Positions 4,915 through 5,112 of a stretch of 5,112 nucleotides of DNA are shown here, one piece after another. Made by a program: the position numbers and the translations under genes. The DNA comes from Pseudomonadota bacterium (GTDB taxonomy: Bacteria; Pseudomonadota; Gammaproteobacteria; Burkholderiales; Burkholderiaceae_C), in the NCBI GenBank assembly GCA_023435325.1, contig JAEYRT010000006.1, forward strand, positions 1 to 5,112. The letters run 5' to 3'. The notes under the pieces were generated by a model. The model was not told the origin of the DNA, made no database searches, and saw only the letters and a program-made list of their open reading frames with translations. Numbering within the stretch: the first letter of the stretch is position 1; every line of letters begins with the position of its first letter.

Positions 4915-5112
4915 TCAGACGAGCTTGGCGGCTTCCAGCTCTTTCTTGAGGTAGGCATAGAACAAGGGCGCAGCCACCAGACCTGCGGGACCAAAAACCG
5001 ATTCGGCAATGAACATCACCGTCAGCAGCTCCCACACGGCCATGTGGGTGCGCTGGCCCACGACCTTGGCGTTGATCACGTATTCGGCCTTGTGGATCAG
5101 GATCAGAAAGCC
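4915..5112 (-). CDS. Probable AI-2E/PerM-family membrane protein, C-terminal end only
   Basis: The last 65 codons and TGA stop of a minus-strand gene whose start lies beyond the right edge. The frame is open from the edge and reads GFLILIHKAEYVINAKVVGQ, then THMAVWELLTVMFIAESVFG, then PAGLVAAPLFYAYLKKELEA and a final AKLV. The pattern N-x-K-V-V-G, followed by a hydrophobic helix, FGPAGLVAAPL and a charged tail, is typical of the C-terminal end of the AI-2E transporter (PF01594, PerM-like) family. These are multi-pass inner-membrane proteins of about 350 residues; proposed roles include small-molecule export or ion antiport, and most members have no demonstrated substrate. The gene converges on the SirB1-like gene across 116 bp. 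Family assignment is from a short C-terminal fragment, so another multi-pass permease is possible. Confidence 0.72.
   Translation of the reverse strand, partial: GFLILIHKAEYVINAKVVGQRTHMAVWELLTVMFIAESVFGPAGLVAAPLFYAYLKKELEAAKLV

Noticed and set aside
1..5112. A new multigene defence, mobile or biosynthetic system
   Set aside because: Every protein-coding interval belongs to a recognisable conserved chromosomal family. No integrase, transposase, toxin-antitoxin pair, CRISPR repeat or atypical-composition block was seen.

Overview
The window looks like ordinary core chromosome of a Comamonadaceae betaproteobacterium, probably Comamonas or a close relative. This rests on the high G+C coding sequence, a DUF3579-family gene, rpsT divergent from murJ, and the wording of the ArgD, MurJ and SirB1-like proteins. 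The genus is an inference from sequence flavour; no database was searched.

Layout from left to right: (1) the first 339 codons of argD on the minus strand, running off the left edge; (2) a 241-bp divergent control region with two perfect palindromes; (3) a 104-residue DUF3579-family protein on the plus strand, closed by a rho-independent terminator; (4) rpsT (ribosomal protein S20) on the minus strand, with its own terminator facing the previous one and a strong extended -10 promoter; (5) a 248-bp rpsT-murJ intergenic region with clustered CACC/GGTG inverted repeats; (6) murJ, the lipid II flippase, on the plus strand; (7) 68 bp later, a SirB1/transglutaminase-like protein with a TPR-like tail, probably co-transcribed with murJ; (8) a 116-bp convergent intergenic region holding a three-armed hairpin repeat; (9) the last 65 codons of a probable AI-2E/PerM-family membrane protein on the minus strand, running off the right edge.

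The genes serve separate housekeeping tasks: arginine biosynthesis, 30S ribosome assembly and peptidoglycan precursor export. The only likely operon inside the window is murJ with the SirB1-like gene. No gap between genes exceeds 300 bp. I found no tRNA, rRNA, CRISPR array, insertion sequence or defence genes, and no new multigene system. The points worth a second look are small: non-coding palindromes and hairpins, start sites without Shine-Dalgarno sequences, and two conserved proteins of unknown function.
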